Below, in pieces: positions 24,401 to 38,329 of a stretch of 64,000 bases of DNA. Origin of the DNA: Oscheius sp. JU75. Lineage: Eukaryota > Nematoda > Chromadorea > Rhabditida > Rhabditidae. The stretch covers positions 744,001 through 808,000 of the forward strand of contig JASJZC010000004.1 in assembly GCA_037178855.1 (NCBI GenBank). Direction: 5' to 3'. The translations under genes and the position numbers were made by a program. The first letter of the stretch is position 1. Each line of letters begins with the position of its first letter. A model generated the notes under the pieces. The model was not told the DNA's origin. It ran no database searches and worked only from the letters and a program-made list of their open reading frames with translations.

Positions 24401-27400
24401 CACAAAGACCTGTCACAACTGCAACAAGAAGATTCTAAAGCGACTTGATGAGGTCCTTTCGGGTCTTCTAGACGAGCATATCAACGAATTCGAGAACAAC
24501 ATGGCCTGGGAAGACGATGAGGTTGCCCGACTGCTCAGCTTAATCGAAGAGATGGGCACGGATGACTGGGAAGGAATTGCGGAGCAGATGGACGGCCGGG
24601 ATGCGGATGAATGTCGTCTCCAATACGTGAGCTCGAGCAACAAACGCAGTCCTGAGAGTGACGAGGAAGAGGACGAGGCTGATGATGCCGAGACGAGAGA
24701 CAACAATGCGGACGAGAATCAACTCGAGGAGGAGACCCAAGATGTGCCTGAAGACGAGACCAAAGACAGAGAATCAGCCCCGGTGATCGACCTCTTACCG
24801 GACACTATGCATGTAAGTTTTTTGATCTTTTTTTGACCTGTAAGATAGGTAGTATTGGATCCATTTTTGGTGAAAGTTAGGCAGCTGTTAGCGATTGGAA
24901 ATTCTAGATCTTCGGTTGAAAGTTTTGAGTTCGTTTGGACAATAGCTTGTTTGCATGCGCGGATAGTTCGAGCAATTGACATTCATTGGGTTATTTGTCT
25001 CCATCATTTTCGCTCAAAATTAGGCTTGTTTGGACGTGTAAATCGAAGGTTCGAAATTCTCGGCCAAAAGTTTACTATTAGGTGTCCACCGTAGTTGTTT
25101 TATGAAGCTGATCTATCAAACTGGCCGTAGTTATGAGTTTCGGTTCAAAGTCGTGATTTCCCCCAGCTTTTGTTAAAAAAGTCGGTCCTCGTAAGGCTAC
25201 AGAAGTCCCTCTCTGTCAGTTTTTTTTTGAGAGTTTCATAATATACAGCTAATTTGTTATAAGCTATACCGTATGCAAACTTTGAAAGAATATGCTCCAA
25301 AAGTAACCACGTTCAGCTGGAAAGATCACTTCAGCAAATGTACCTAATCTCTACAAAATATGATTTCCGTCATGTTTTCCTTCTCGAAAAATTTATGAAG
25401 ACCTCGAGATTCAGACCGCTCCTGGTCCTTCCGTTATAACCGCCAACGAGTCGGTTATTTCGGCTGCCGACTTGGCCCCGGCCCCGAAAGGGTCCATAAC
25501 GGCCGGAACACCGCTCCGACCATCCTCGGTCACAATTCTTGAAAGCACGCCTGCTGCACCGGCCGCAGCCCCGACAGGAATCCCGACAGCCACACCGCTT
25601 CAACAGCCCCCGGGAACGGCTCCGCCACAGAGCTCCTCAGCCCGGGCCACCCCACAGAGCTACCTCGGGGCCCATGCCGAGCAGCAGATCAAGCAGTTCA
25701 CGGCCAATCCGGTGAGTCCAAGGCTAGAAATCGCAATTATTTTCGATAGAACTCTAAATTACATAAAATATACCAGCAGAGTTCAGTGGACCCCTCGAAA
25801 AGGTACAAAAATGGCTTTAATTTCACACAGGGCGCTGAGCTTATTTGATAATTTTCAGAAACTGTTATTGGGCAAAAATCGCAAATTCAATCGGGCACGC
25901 TTTAATGGGAAACAGTCTTTATGTATATTTGATGGAGAATGATACGGTATATGATATCATCTCTTTTTGTAGACAAGAACTGATTCATTTAGACCAGCAA
26001 CGCGCCTTATAATAACCAAAAGAGACCCCTGTCCCCTATTAGACAATCTTTTCACAGCTTCACTCCAACGAGCCCCTTTAGAACACAGTCCTACACGTAC
26101 TTCATTGTCCTGATGGGAAAGAAGGGCATTTCTCTTCCTCATGGGCTGATGAAATTCTCCTTTTCCTGTAGTCTCCTCTATGACGTCTAGACATGAAGAA
26201 TACGGTGCTCGGGTTGCGTGGGGCCTTCACCACTTTATCACAAGCTCTCAGGTCGAATTGCGCTCTTTGAGCTGAGAATTTTCGGCCCGAATTCCATTCG
26301 AGGCATAAGAAAAGCTTCGGCTCGTACTAGGATTTTCGCAGCGATTGCGTAAGATCCCATTCGTTCCCAGATCCTCTTTGTCCTGAACTGTAGTGAATCA
26401 CACCCCGTGCGAAAGCTCTTATTTTTTTCTTCAATTTTTCTCGCTTTCATGGGTGGTTCGGCCTTTTCTATACAAAAAGAAAAGTTTCCATCCCAGAATA
26501 TATATAAAAACCAAAGCTCTGTTAATCGTATTTTTTCTCACCATTTTGAAGTAACATTTGAGGATTGTTGACGCCTATGGAAAGTGGAAATATGGCGTGT
26601 GAAAGGCTCTGAAACTATGGAACAGATCCATGGAGACCAAGTCTTTCCACTTTTTTCGGCTTGAGTTCTAAGAGCACGCCTCCATTGTAGTAGTTCTTGT
26701 CCAAGTTCCTCGTTGAGCGACAGTGCACCTGGCTCTGGTCAGTCTCTGACTCGGAGAGGAGGAGGGGACAGCTGCGACTACAGTTTTTCTCTCCCAGGCG
26801 CAGATGCGCGAAAATATTTTTCACTCGCCCGCTCTCTTGTAGGAAGTTATGTTCGTTACGCATATTTTGTTTCCACCATACTCGGGTCAACTTTAACTCT
26901 ACATATTGTTCTGCGGGACACGCTCCTCCTGCCCCAGATGCCTTTGAAAAATAGCAGTTAACCGACTATGATTGTCTTGATTAAGCCTCTGGATTGTTAT
27001 TTGCAGACTACAGGTGCTCAGATTGAGTATCGGTAACTCTAGAATGTAATTCATGATCATCAGACCATGTTTCATCTATTCTTAAACCCTCTGTTGGTGC
27101 CTTTTGCCAAATCGACCCAGATTAATCATCAACTCTTTTCTGGAACTCAAAGTGACCTTCGGATCGGAATTTGTTGCTATCAGTCCCCCTAAAAAAGGTT
27201 CTTTCACCGACAGTGATCCCCAGATCATGATTCAATAATTAGCTGACCATCTAGTTGACGACTCTATCCCAAAAATAGATTCTTTTCCTCTTCTCCCAAA
27301 ATTTGTCTGGCCAAGGCGACACATGTCTCGTCGTGTCCATCGTTTTGTCTCTCTCACTCTCTACGACCACACACACCATTATCCAGCCCATTTCTTATAC

Positions 27401-30400
27401 CCCGGCTCAAATTTTGTCCTTCGCTCACGGTGGCATTCAGTCTCGTTTTATGCGACGTCGAGGTGTCATCCATCTCCTCCTCGCTGTCGATGAGCTATTA
27501 TTTCCTCTTCTTCGTCCTTTCTTGATCTAAATTCTCTATACCAGAGATGACATTTCCATACCCGGCGGCCTATCCGCCGCCTCGAGGCTGGGACCAAATG
27601 CCGCCGGTGAAAATGCGGCCCGTGATGGTACCGTGCTATCAGATCCTACAGCCCATGGTCCCGTTCTCACAGTTGAAGCTGGTAAGATTCGTGAATCAAT
27701 GTAATGCTTGCAAAACTATGTAAAAAAAAAAACAGCAGACAGCTATAGTTTACTAGAAAAATGCGTCAGACAGTGATATCTTATGAAACATGCACTCGAA
27801 AATAAGTTTTTTTGGCTGTAATGTCTTTGCTGCTGTACAGGGTCCTCCCCCACCCTCACTCATCATTTTGATGATGTCCTCCGCCTTCACCCCTTTTCTT
27901 TCATGTAAAAACGAAGCTAGGGACTCACCCGAGGTCCTCAGTGGTCCAGCAGCCCCAGATCTGGCCTCAATTCGCATTATTCGCGAAACCGGAGCTGTGG
28001 ATACTATTGAAATTAATGTACAGCTGCTGAACAAGTACTATAGGACAGTTTTTAAGGTAAATTTCCGCCTCGTTCAGATGCGGGGCTAAAGCCAAAATTA
28101 CTGGGCGATTATATCCTTTTTGAGATCTTCTTGCTCTCGATAATTGCCCTAAAATTGTTGGCATTCCTACCCTTTCCCGATGTACTGTTCCTGATTCTTT
28201 CGCGGTGTTTTCCTTCATCAGAATTAGCTTCGATTCTCACTGAATTAGCATATTTTTTGAGAATGTTGGCAGCATTTTTCAGCCCAGATCATTAGTCACT
28301 TTATGTAAATCTAACGGCGAATGTTTACTCTTCAACCCGTTCGAAGAGCTAGCGTACAATTATGATGAGGGGGAAGCTGTCGCTGTTGAATCCCCCCAGT
28401 CACAACATGCAGTCTATAATTTGAAAGTGATGAGTAAGCGAGAACACTCGGTCAGATTTAAACATAGGAAGAGGGTAATTTGAGTCATTTTGAGCAATCT
28501 CTTCATCAGCGTGTTTGGTATGACTGGAACAGGCTGAGTTTAAAAGAAAAAATTGTAGGATCGGCCTATAATAATTGCTGCTTAATAATTGTTACACAAA
28601 AAACGAAAAGTCTTTCTAAATATGGAGACGGACGAGAAGTACTATAGTCCAAGACCTAAGAAGTCATGAGAAGACTACACGAATGTCCGTTTACACGTTT
28701 CATAAGTAATGATGAGCCTTTCACATATTGTTCTCAGTCTTCAACTGAGTAGAAAGGAGTGAATCTTCTGAGTTCTGACCATAAAGGGGGACCCTTTCCT
28801 CTTATTTGGGTTATAGTAGCGGCAACAAACTTTGTAGTCCTATTCACCTCCGGATTCGAGTGGAAACTGCTCACACACCGAGAGCTATGGCGCAGATTGA
28901 CATCCAAAGAATAGCACAAAGTCGATTAAAAAAGTGGAGCTCTAGGTATAGATATTACTAATGTTCTTTTCTATGCCTCGCCACATTCGGAGTTTTAAAC
29001 AGCACAACATCGAGTGGGAAAATGATCAAAAACTAGGTTCCAGACAGGCAATCAGGTTTATGTAGTGGGTCTAGAGCCTGCGATATACTGTTACCTATAT
29101 CCACATTTTCAGGAGGAGCAGAACAAGCTGATGGCGCAATTCCGAAGCGGCCTGATTAACCAGGCTGCCTATGCTGCTCTTCAGGGTACCTCCCACTTTA
29201 TTCTTTCAAGCAGACAAAATTCTCAGGAAACTCCCAAATGCAACAGCTCCAGGCGCACCTGCAGGATTACGAGAAGAATCTGGTGATGATGCGGCAGCAG
29301 CAGCAACAGCAGCAACAGCAGCAACAACAACAACTACATAACCAGATGACGCAGCATCTTCTGGGGATGACACAGGCTCAGTTGACCGCATTGACTCAGG
29401 CCGAGTTGCAGCAGATCTTGGGATGTGGACTCACGGTCGAGCAGATTCAGAACATTATCAGTACTAAAAACCAACGGCCTCAGGTCTCGATTGCCACGAC
29501 GGATCCGCCGGATGCGGCGATAGCCAAGTTTGACAAGGTTATCGGCGAGGTTGGTTTTTTTTTGAGATACAAAATTCCATCTTTGTGAGTCCTTAAACAA
29601 CGCTCGTTACCTTTTGGCTGTCCTGACAAACTCGTTGATACCTTCTCAGCTGCGTATACATATACCATTACTGTTACAACTCAAAGAGAATCCCAGAATC
29701 ATTCCAAATTACTCTTATTGACCTTAAATCGGACAATTTACCCTGACGTTTGTTGCTTAAGAAAAAGTTTGGTCTACTATATCTGCTAATTGTCTACTTG
29801 CAAGTTACCATTAATCTAAAAAGTTTTTTCCAGCTCGAGACGGCAATACAACAGGCAAAATCGGAAAAGATGAAGCAGTTTGCCCTAATCTACCAGATGA
29901 CCGACCCGACGGCACAGAACGCCTATCTGCAGCAGATGTCAGGCGTCATCGCAAGCGTGAGCTCTCTTTTTTATAGACTTTCATCGCAAATTCAGATTCA
30001 AAGCCCGATGCTGGCCTTTCAGCAGATCAAGGCTCAGATCGAGGAGTATTATCGTCAATGGGACATGGAGCGCAAGGCTTGTGAGACGAAGGAGGCTCAC
30101 AACGCCCGAGGAATCACCGAATGCATAAAGGAGATCCAGACCTGCGATGCCGCGACCAATGTCTTCTTCAGTCAATATCAGAGCTTTTGTCTACAGCCGC
30201 AGTTGATGCCCCTGCAACAAATGGCCATGATTCAGGCTTCTTTACAGGCGGTTTGTTATGATTTTTTTTTTGTCTTAAAACGAACAGAGCTCCGTTTGAA
30301 ATTGGCGCGCAAATCTGAATGTCGCTGGGTAAAGGAAAGTTGTTTAAAATGATGATTCCGAACCAACTTGTGTTGCAATCTTGTATCATAGTCTGAGCGC

Positions 30401-33400
30401 TAACCGACTGCGTCATTCGGAAAATATAAAATAGGGCAGGTACGCGTTAAAAACTAGACTAATTCCAGGCCCTCACGTCCCAGCATCAGCAGAAGATGGT
30501 TTTGGAGGAAAAGAAGAGAAGCTTCGAGGCAGACCAGGTGACACAACGACAGCGAAAAGAGCAGATGCTGAAGATCATTGAACGAGTCAAGGAGTGCATT
30601 CAGAAGGCTGGCACGGTTCCGACGACCTTGAATGCGCTGTGTGATCTCATTTCGTCGCAGGCACAGAAGGTACGGGTTTGATGATATTCAAAATAAGCTG
30701 TTTGACTCTGAATGACTGAGATTGACCCGCTTGCCTACGTCTTGCTAAAGCTCTTTTTCCTATACTTCAGGATGAACTTTAGACCAAAGATTACTGGATT
30801 AATTCGATCAATTTTCGCCAATATATTGCTAATCACCATTCAGGCTTTCGCTATATTATTGGGTCAATTCCGAAAACTTTGATTGCGCAATGATGCGAGT
30901 TACGATAAAATCTAGTGGTATCTTATTGAACTGTGGCAAGAAAGATTAGCTGTCCATATTTTAACTGTACCTTGATGCTTGACAACGCTATATTTCCCGC
31001 TCGGATCTGTTTTCAGTAAACCTCCAAAACCTTAACCATCGTTTGAAACTCAAGGTTTACTGTAAACAGATTCCCCTTCTCCCCTTACAGGATGACGACG
31101 AGCCCGAGCTGATAGCTGTAGTCCCTTCGCGCAGTAGCTGTGGAAGAAAAGCTGCCTGTTAAATGCTCATCCTTCAGAGACTTATCCCATTTCTCAATTT
31201 GCCTCTCTCCCTCACTCTCTATCATGCTATATATTTGTTTTCCAGCATCCTCGGTCTTATCCCGCCTCCCCCAAAACCGACTTGTAATAGATTCTATTTC
31301 ATTACCTTATTTTCTGAATGTAATTACATGTTTTCCGCCCAAAAAAAAGTTGTGAGACTGTGCTGTGACAGAGAGTTTCGAAAAGTAAAAACAGCTGAAA
31401 ACGATGAAATTACAGGAAGCTATAGCCCAGCTACAGCGACAAAGAGCGGCCAGTTACCCGCCAACAACCATCGCGACCCAGTTGCTTCAGCAGATGAATT
31501 TCCTCCAGGTAGACCGAAAATGACAAAAAATTAAAAACTTATAGCAATTCCAAAACCCCCAGACTGTGGCGACGCTTGCCTCGCTCCAACAACAGCAGCA
31601 GCTTTTGGCACAGGCTCAGGCTCAGGCAGCCCAACAGCAGCAACAACAGCAACAACAGCAAGCCGCCACGGCCCAAAAACTGGCCAACGCACCAGTCAGG
31701 AAGGATAACACGTGGATTCAAGAGCTGGAAAAGCAGTCCAGGACCACGCAGATGGGTCGTGCTGGACAGCAGCAACAGCAGCCGAGACTGTTGAACACGA
31801 TCGGCAAGAAGGTCATTGGAGAGGAGCTGGCCGCGCAGCAGTTGATCTCTCCGGGACAACAGACTCAGGCTGGACATGCTGCCGCTGCAGCCACGGCGGA
31901 ACCGATCAAGAGAAAATCGGGTGAGTTGAAGGGAGTACGGTAGCTTGAACAGTTGCAGACAATAGGAACGTTTTGCTCCAATGTCAAGTTCTTACTATTT
32001 CCACAATATGAGAATCCTGAAGGCCTTAGGAAACTAAAATAGCAGTAGAAACTAAACACTTATTATTAGCAGAGACCGAAGATGATCAGATAGATCCAAT
32101 CTTTACAGAGACAACATACCCATACCAAAGTATGCTCATTTTCTCTCATCCGGTTTCAAAACAACTTACCAATCGTATGTGTCAATCGAGGATAAATCTT
32201 GGAGAAACATGAAGTTATCTGTTTTTCTCTCTCCCACTCACATGTGTTTCAATTTCCTCGAAGTAGTCTCGGTGACGCAGTAGTTTGGATTAACCCTTTG
32301 AACTTATATCACTTCAAAAAATGATCGTCATCCAGTGATTTGTCATTTGCACGTGTTTCGTTTGCCTTCCTATAGTGACCACTCGGAAAGAGCTTTTGGT
32401 GGCACCAGATCCGCTGCGCGTGGGAGCAAAATTCGGTGGGAGGAGGTCCAAAACAAACACCTAGAATAGGGGTGGAAGGCCAGTCGCCTTATACACGTGT
32501 TTTGCTATTTATGCGAGAGCACTCGAGGTGTCTTTTTCATATTGTCTTCCCCATACTTCATAGGAATCAGCCCGCCACAAAACAAGTTATTACAGTAGTG
32601 TCCTAGATTATCCGGCTGCGCATCGACGCATACAGCTAAGGAGTTTTTGCTCACTTTCGACTTTAAGTGAGCAGTTTAGCCTGGTGTTAGTCTTGCTTCC
32701 GTATTCTTCACCGTACTGTATGGGGAACTGGTTGCATAAAGACTGTATAAGGGTCCTCCTAAACTGGAAGCAGCAATCCTTTTTTCAGAAAAGGCCGTTT
32801 TTGTAGAAGTTTTGTGACTTGCAAGTTTACCGCTCTGGACAAATGTTCATCAGATGACGCTTTAGCTGTTGTCATCCTTTCCAAACAAGGAACAGACTAA
32901 AGAGCGTAGACTTTGCTCCATTTCCCTTGTGCAAAATAATGCAAACATTCCTTTGTAAGCTAGGAAGGTGTTGCTGCAGAACGCAGTCGAACTTTTAATA
33001 TAGTTATGACTTGCTCCTGATTCTGGTCACGATAGCAAACAGCTTGAGAAATTCCGAGAATCGATAGAGAAAAAGTTTTTTGGACAAGGGGGTTGAACAG
33101 AGCTGGCTCTGAATCCTACAGAGCGCGTCCACAGCCATGAGATAAACATTCAGAAATCACAAAACTTCTACGTCTCTACTGTAGAGCTTTTTGACTATCG
33201 AAACTACCGCCCTCTCAGTTCAGTAGTAGACACACTCTTCATGCTCCGACCTTGTAGTCGTTGATCTATTTTTGAAACTCTTCTCCTCTCATCAAGCTGG
33301 ACACTTTGGATTACGCTTGATACCGTGATTATCCGCTAGCCTGTTCTGAAATCTATAAGCAGGCTTGCATTCCATCTAGAACAGAGAGTCAACTTCTGGC

Positions 33401-36400
33401 GATTCTCTTTAACAGTCTCTCACTGTTACAGTATTCTTAGAGCAAGCATAACTTAAAGAGTTTTCAAATATTGGCGGCATGCTTTTAAGAGTCGCAGCTA
33501 CAGTAATCCCCCTCATTCAGGTCTCGAAACGGTCGCCAATATTGAGCAAAATTCGACAAATGTTCGTCATCCGATGCATGGCAGTCACGTGCGTCGAGCC
33601 GCCAGTCCCCTGATCCAGCAAGCACCTCCGACAACAACCATCCAGCAGATGCCTCCTTCTGTTCATGCACATCTCCTCAACAAGGCACCCGTAAGTTGAA
33701 AAAACGAATTGTAGTAGAGACCTCGTACTCACGTACACTTCAAGCAAGTCCTGTTTTCAGACCTCGCGCTCTATCACCGGCAGTACGACCATGCCGCTGG
33801 CTATACAGACGACCATGGCTGCTGCCGAGGGACACTATCAGGTTGGTTGTGGTGTGAAGAGGATAGAGATTAGCTCCACCTAGCCCGGAGATAGATTATC
33901 CGCTGTTCGACAATAAATCACTTCCAGGCTAAACATCGAAAAAAAAGTTAGAAATGTGTTCTTGGGTGAGAAAAGGGGCCAGCGCGAAACCACTGTTGCA
34001 AGGAGCCCCCACAAAACAAAATTTGTCTCGCAAGTTCTTGGGTAAAAAAAAGTGTATACCCATTCTTTAGATAATCTGCAAAGTTGCAGCTCTGAACCGA
34101 ATCCGGTTCGACTGAATGCTTTTGTTTTTTTTTCTTTTAAACTGCTCATCAAATAACTTAGTGAGTGTATCAAGAATTTTGGCGGATCTTCCTAAGTTTA
34201 TAAGAACGATGACCCCTTTGAATCCAAATGCGAGCAACTGCAGCAAAGTACAAAGCGCTGATGATGTTGGGTCACTTCCCGCATAAACTATCAGATTAGT
34301 TTTTGCTCGAACGCCTTCACGCGAAATGGTCTCAAAGATCCGTCCAAATTTCAGTCTCCGGCCCAAAGAAGCACCGACTTCGACTTTGGACCGCGTCTAC
34401 CGACTAAGGAGAATCTGATCTCCACTGGCTTGCCGAAAGAGCCTGAAGTTCACAGGAAACAGGGAATTGTGTATTCGAAGCCGGAGGGAGGGAAGACGGC
34501 CGAGTCGTTGACCAACTTCCCCTTCGTCTGTAGTCCCGGCAGTCTTGACAGACCGGCCAGTGTTCCAAGGAACCATGAGATGAGTGCGTTGGGCGTCAAT
34601 CAACAGCAGCAGATGCTGGTCAGTCCAGGGCTGAAACACTCTCCGAGGGTATGTTCTTACTTTGTGAGTTGATGCGCAGTCTGTCCTCCCAAACCTGTCC
34701 GGAACCCTATTCCTTTGTTCCCTGACGTGCCGATTCATCGCGTCATCTAGCCCTTTGTAAGGATTGATCTCTTCCAGAGCACCCAATCCAAATACTACCC
34801 GCTTCTAATGTTGCTTGACCTGCCGGTTCGAACTAAGTTTAACACCAGTTCTGTCCAATCAAACCGATCTTTTCTAGGCGATTTTATGAGGTTAAAAACT
34901 GGTTTTTGAGATTGGACATGCTCTGCAAAACTATAGTATTAGTTCTGGGCTACAACTTTGTAAAACATTGCTAAGTCTGAAAATAACTTCTTGCATCCCA
35001 AAAGGGCATTCCCGTTTCAGCACCCATTTCCCAGCACAGATCACTCCCGCCCTTTTTTCCCTGCTCCCCCGCTTCCGAGAGTTCATTATCGTTGCATAGA
35101 AATTGTTCCTTTATGGCTTGCTCCGGCGGCAAGCCACCCTCTTTCTCACCTAATTCTTTGACTTCACTAATCCCAATTAATAGGCTGAAGACTGTCAAAA
35201 AGTCTCCGAATGCCTTTGTTCCCTGACGTGCCGATTCATCGCGTCATCCAGTCCAAAAACAGAGCCCTCACGTCTCCAATTGCATTCGGAAGCAGGAAGC
35301 TATTTTTGAGCGCGATCCCAGATATTTTTATACTGCCCCGCTGGTCAGATGTTTCTCTGAATTGGCCTCGAGTGGAGACAAAGACTTCCGCTGATCTTCT
35401 CATTTTCTTTAAGAGAGAGACTGGAGGCGGATAAAAAGTTCACTAGTATCTTTTTGCATTTGAGCCGCTAATCATGAGAGGCTTCCAATTTCTTTCCACA
35501 GTTCTCATAGCTCTGAGATTTCTCTCTATAAGACCTGAGGTCTCCCCTGATTTACGATCTATCGGTCGTCTATTCATCAGGTTTACAACCCTTTGAATCT
35601 CTTTGGCCGAGAGCGGGGGGTGCGAACATACTGTCATTTTGGCTCATCCAGAATCTTGTTCAGTCCCTTGACTACCGTGACTCTTGACCTAGGCTACTGG
35701 TATAAAAAGCCTGCTGGCGTCTTGTTCGTTCTTGGTACTGATTCCGTGTGTCAAATGACTCATCCTGTCTCTCAAACTTCCTCCTGACAACTAGCTCTCT
35801 ACTCTCTGACCTAGACTTTGTGTCCTCCCCAAGTAAAAAATTTTAATACTTTCTCGTCCCAGGTATTCTCCAAGAACTGGTTCAGGAGAGTAAATCCTCT
35901 CTCCACATATTTAGAGCTCTGTTTTTCAACTTGGCTTATTTGATTAGTTGCCACCGGAGTGTAAACAAAGTCATCAAGAGTTAGGCTGAGGGTGAGGCCA
36001 AAAGGAGAAAAGTCGTTTGCGTCAGTGAAATGTGTGACGTGGGCCGGGTAGAAAACTTTATCAGCACAATATCTTAAGGACGCCAGTCTCGACTATATTT
36101 AGTTTCAGTTGTGTTGTGAGTTTATTGCTGGCTTGACTTTTCTCATCGATGCGATAGAATTTCTCTTCTCCTTACATGACCCACCTTTTTGGGGAATTCA
36201 TTGACTAAACCCAAGATAACTACCTGATAATACATGTCTTCCGACCCATCCAATTCTTTTGAAACAGTTTCCTGTTCCCAATCCGATTGACAGTACAGAG
36301 TCTCTCGACTGTCTTTTGACTCTTCAGCACATTATAGACAGTCACTCTTACCAATCTCCTCGACTAAACCTCTTGCGTAATCCCTGTTCTTTAATCCATC

Positions 36401-37964
36401 CAACCAGTTTACAATAACATTTACAGAACTGACAGTAGCTGTCTCTCGACTCTCTAGAATATTGTCATTCTCTGACTTATCCTCTGAACCAACCCTCTTC
36501 TGAGATCTCTGTCTCTTGTTGCCTCCAATTCTTTCGAAGCATTTCCCAGTTCCATGGCCGATTGACAATACAGTCAGTAACCGTCTCATTGCAGATAGTC
36601 GTCATGACTTATCCCCTCGAGGTCTTTGAGCTACCTTTTTCTCCAGTCTTGTTTTGCTAGTCTTCCACACTCACGCGAAGGGAGGCAGTCTCTGCTGTTG
36701 CCTGGCCGCTGATCACTGACCCTTCCCGCCCTTCTCCTCCCGCTGCTGATCGTGTGTACACAGGCCCAGCAGTCAGCAGTTTCCCAGATTTTATTCCCGT
36801 CCTGAGGCTCTTACTAATAGTACTGATCTTTCTCCCCTATTTGTTCTCTCTCTCTCTTGAGCTCCCACCCCACCGCAATTTTGCACCACTACAGCTGTTT
36901 CCCCCTCTCTCATTCCCAAATTTCAGATGACTCGCGACACTGTTGTTCCCTCGACTTCTGTAGCCGATGTGGCCCATCATGGTGGACATCACAAGCCCGG
37001 CACGACGAATGGCCTGCTAGGAGAAATTGAGCCAATGAGTCCTGACAGTCCGAAGAATGCCGTCAGTCCGGCGACGCTGGGCGGAGAGGCACAACGTCCA
37101 CTATCCAGTGAGTTCAAGGAATTGGAAGTTGGCCCTTCATTGAGTCTGGGAAATGATGTCAGCAGAGGAAATGAACGAGCGTTCCCCTTTAGGCGGGAGA
37201 CTCTGGGCAGGATTAGAGCAGTTTTTAGCCTTGATAAACAGGAGTTATCTAACCGCATCCGAATCGGATCTGTCGTATTTTTGTGGTCGCTTAGGGAATA
37301 AGCAACGTCTTACTAATGCGGGGAGCCGATAAAAGATTGAAGTTTTACAAAGTTAGCAAAGAAAATACTCAAAACCATTGAAAATTGCGCGTCACAACAA
37401 ACATGTCTCCTACGCACTTTTGCGTACAATTCTGAAAATGTTCCACTTTTTGTCTATCTTTAACCCTGTTTTTCGGCCTAAAGGAATCTTTTTCCAGCTT
37501 TGCAACGTTCTCCAAAGTTGTAGTGCTTATTCTGGCTTACGAGTTTGCAGAACATTGCAGAGCTGGAAAATCAGTGTCTAGACCCAAAATATGGATCCAA
37601 AGACTTCCCATATAGTAGGCTGAGCACCCAAATCCAACTCAAACATGGCTTGTTTTCCGTCTGTACTCTGTTGTTATTCGCTCCTTCCAATTGAGCTTTC
37701 GAGCTAAAAACAAAGAAAAAGGACAGCAGTTGTTTATCCGTCGGGGGATGTCCCTCCACGATCTCTGATCTCGTAGCCAATTCCAACCCTATTTCAGCCG
37801 AGCCACGAATCTTCTCCATGATGGACGATGTCTTTTTCGATGATGACGGACCCGTCTTCCGACCTATCAGTCCGAAATCCTGTCTCTACCCGGGCCAGTT
37901 CGTCGATGCTCCTTTCGAGGACATTAGCGACGAAGAGCCGGCGGTCATCCACATGGAGACGTAG
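21484..37964 (+). CDS. gei-8: NCoR/SMRT-type nuclear corepressor (GEI-8-like)
   Basis: This is a large corepressor homologous to NCoR/SMRT (GEI-8 in C. elegans), a nuclear scaffold linking nuclear receptors to histone deacetylase complexes. I read 28 exons, about 1,650 aa. Major ones: 21484..21549, 21809..21945, 22138..22305, 22671..22876, 22917..23055, 23096..23232, 23276..23387, 23425..23704, 24190..24812, 25401..25711, 27547..27681, 29227..29549, 29996..30250, 30469..30669, 31563..31920, 33521..33690, 34355..34648, 36927..37107, 37798..37964. The YIEPSDAPG region aligns with the NCoR coiled-coil/DAD part. SANT1 (KVDWTPQDLDMFKNRLKIVG) is near residue 385 and SANT2 (AWEDDEVARLLSLIEEMG) near 620. 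Between them is a Cys-rich block with CSKC, CAKC and CHNC pairs. The C-terminal half is Gln-rich with two polyQ tracts. The junction 24812/25401 does not keep phase, so a small exon is probably missing, and the 27-nt exon at 31091..31117 is tentative. Confidence 0.85.
25961..27540. other. Long corepressor intron, no exon recognised
   Basis: Between the exons ending 25711 and starting 27547, short open frames occur on both strands but none shows a domain or consistent splice signals. I see no nested gene or tRNA here. Confidence 0.4.
31921..33520. other. Long corepressor intron, no exon recognised
   Basis: The 1.6 kb between exons 31563..31920 and 33521..33690 contain no recognisable coding segment, tRNA or repeat. 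Phase across the intron is consistent (phase 1). Confidence 0.5.
34649..36926. other. Long corepressor intron with a dispersed repeat
   Basis: This 2.3 kb intron has one copy of the dispersed repeat near 34910-34985. A duplicated phrase, TTCCCTGACGTGCCGATTCA, occurs near 34719 and 35219. No coding exon was recognised. Confidence 0.45.
34910..34985 (+). repeat. Dispersed repeat copy (first module only)
   Basis: The sequence CTCTGCAAAACTATAGTATT followed by GGGCTACAACTTTGTAAAAC and CTGAAAATAAC matches the first module of the copies at 2216 and 37519. The ACGCACTTTTGCGT module is not present. Confidence 0.5.
37384..37575 (+). repeat. Dispersed repeat copy with both modules
   Basis: This copy has the GTCTCCTACGCACTTTTGCG hairpin module at about 37405-37427. 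After about 70 bp comes a near-palindromic pair: TTTGCAACGTTCTCCAAAGT then GAGTTTGCAGAACATTGCAG and AGCTGGAAAAT. It lies in the last intron of the corepressor gene and is the best single example of the family. Confidence 0.55.
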
Positions 37965-38329
37965 TCTATTCTCTGAAAAGATAATAGTTTTCCAAAAACT
38001 GTGATGGTATCCGATAATACGCGTCATAATCGTCTTCTGGGCCACCTCGGGTTGGTGCCATTTTAGACTGACGGTTGTTGCGATCTCTTCCCGATTCTTT
38101 TCTGTCGCTAAAATCTTCGATCCTTCTTGTAAATGTGTATATTATGTGTGGATAAAGATCGATTTTGAGTCGAGAGTAGGTCCAGGTATCGCAAATCTGG
38201 TCGAAATGCTCGTATGGGCAAAGACAGGACAACTTTGCAAACAGCGCGCCGCCTGCCCGGTCAGGTCTTCATTCTCTGGAAGGACAGAACAGTTTTTCAG
38301 AGATACTGTAGGTAAGAAATAGAAAAGCT

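Noticed and set aside
27547-27681. Start of a separate gene at the ATG at 27547
   Set aside because: The exon keeps phase 0 with both neighbours and its Pro/Met-rich content fits the corepressor, so it was treated as an internal exon.
31539-31877. 112-codon Leu-rich minus-strand frame
   Set aside because: Antisense of CAG/CAA repeats in the Gln-rich corepressor exon.
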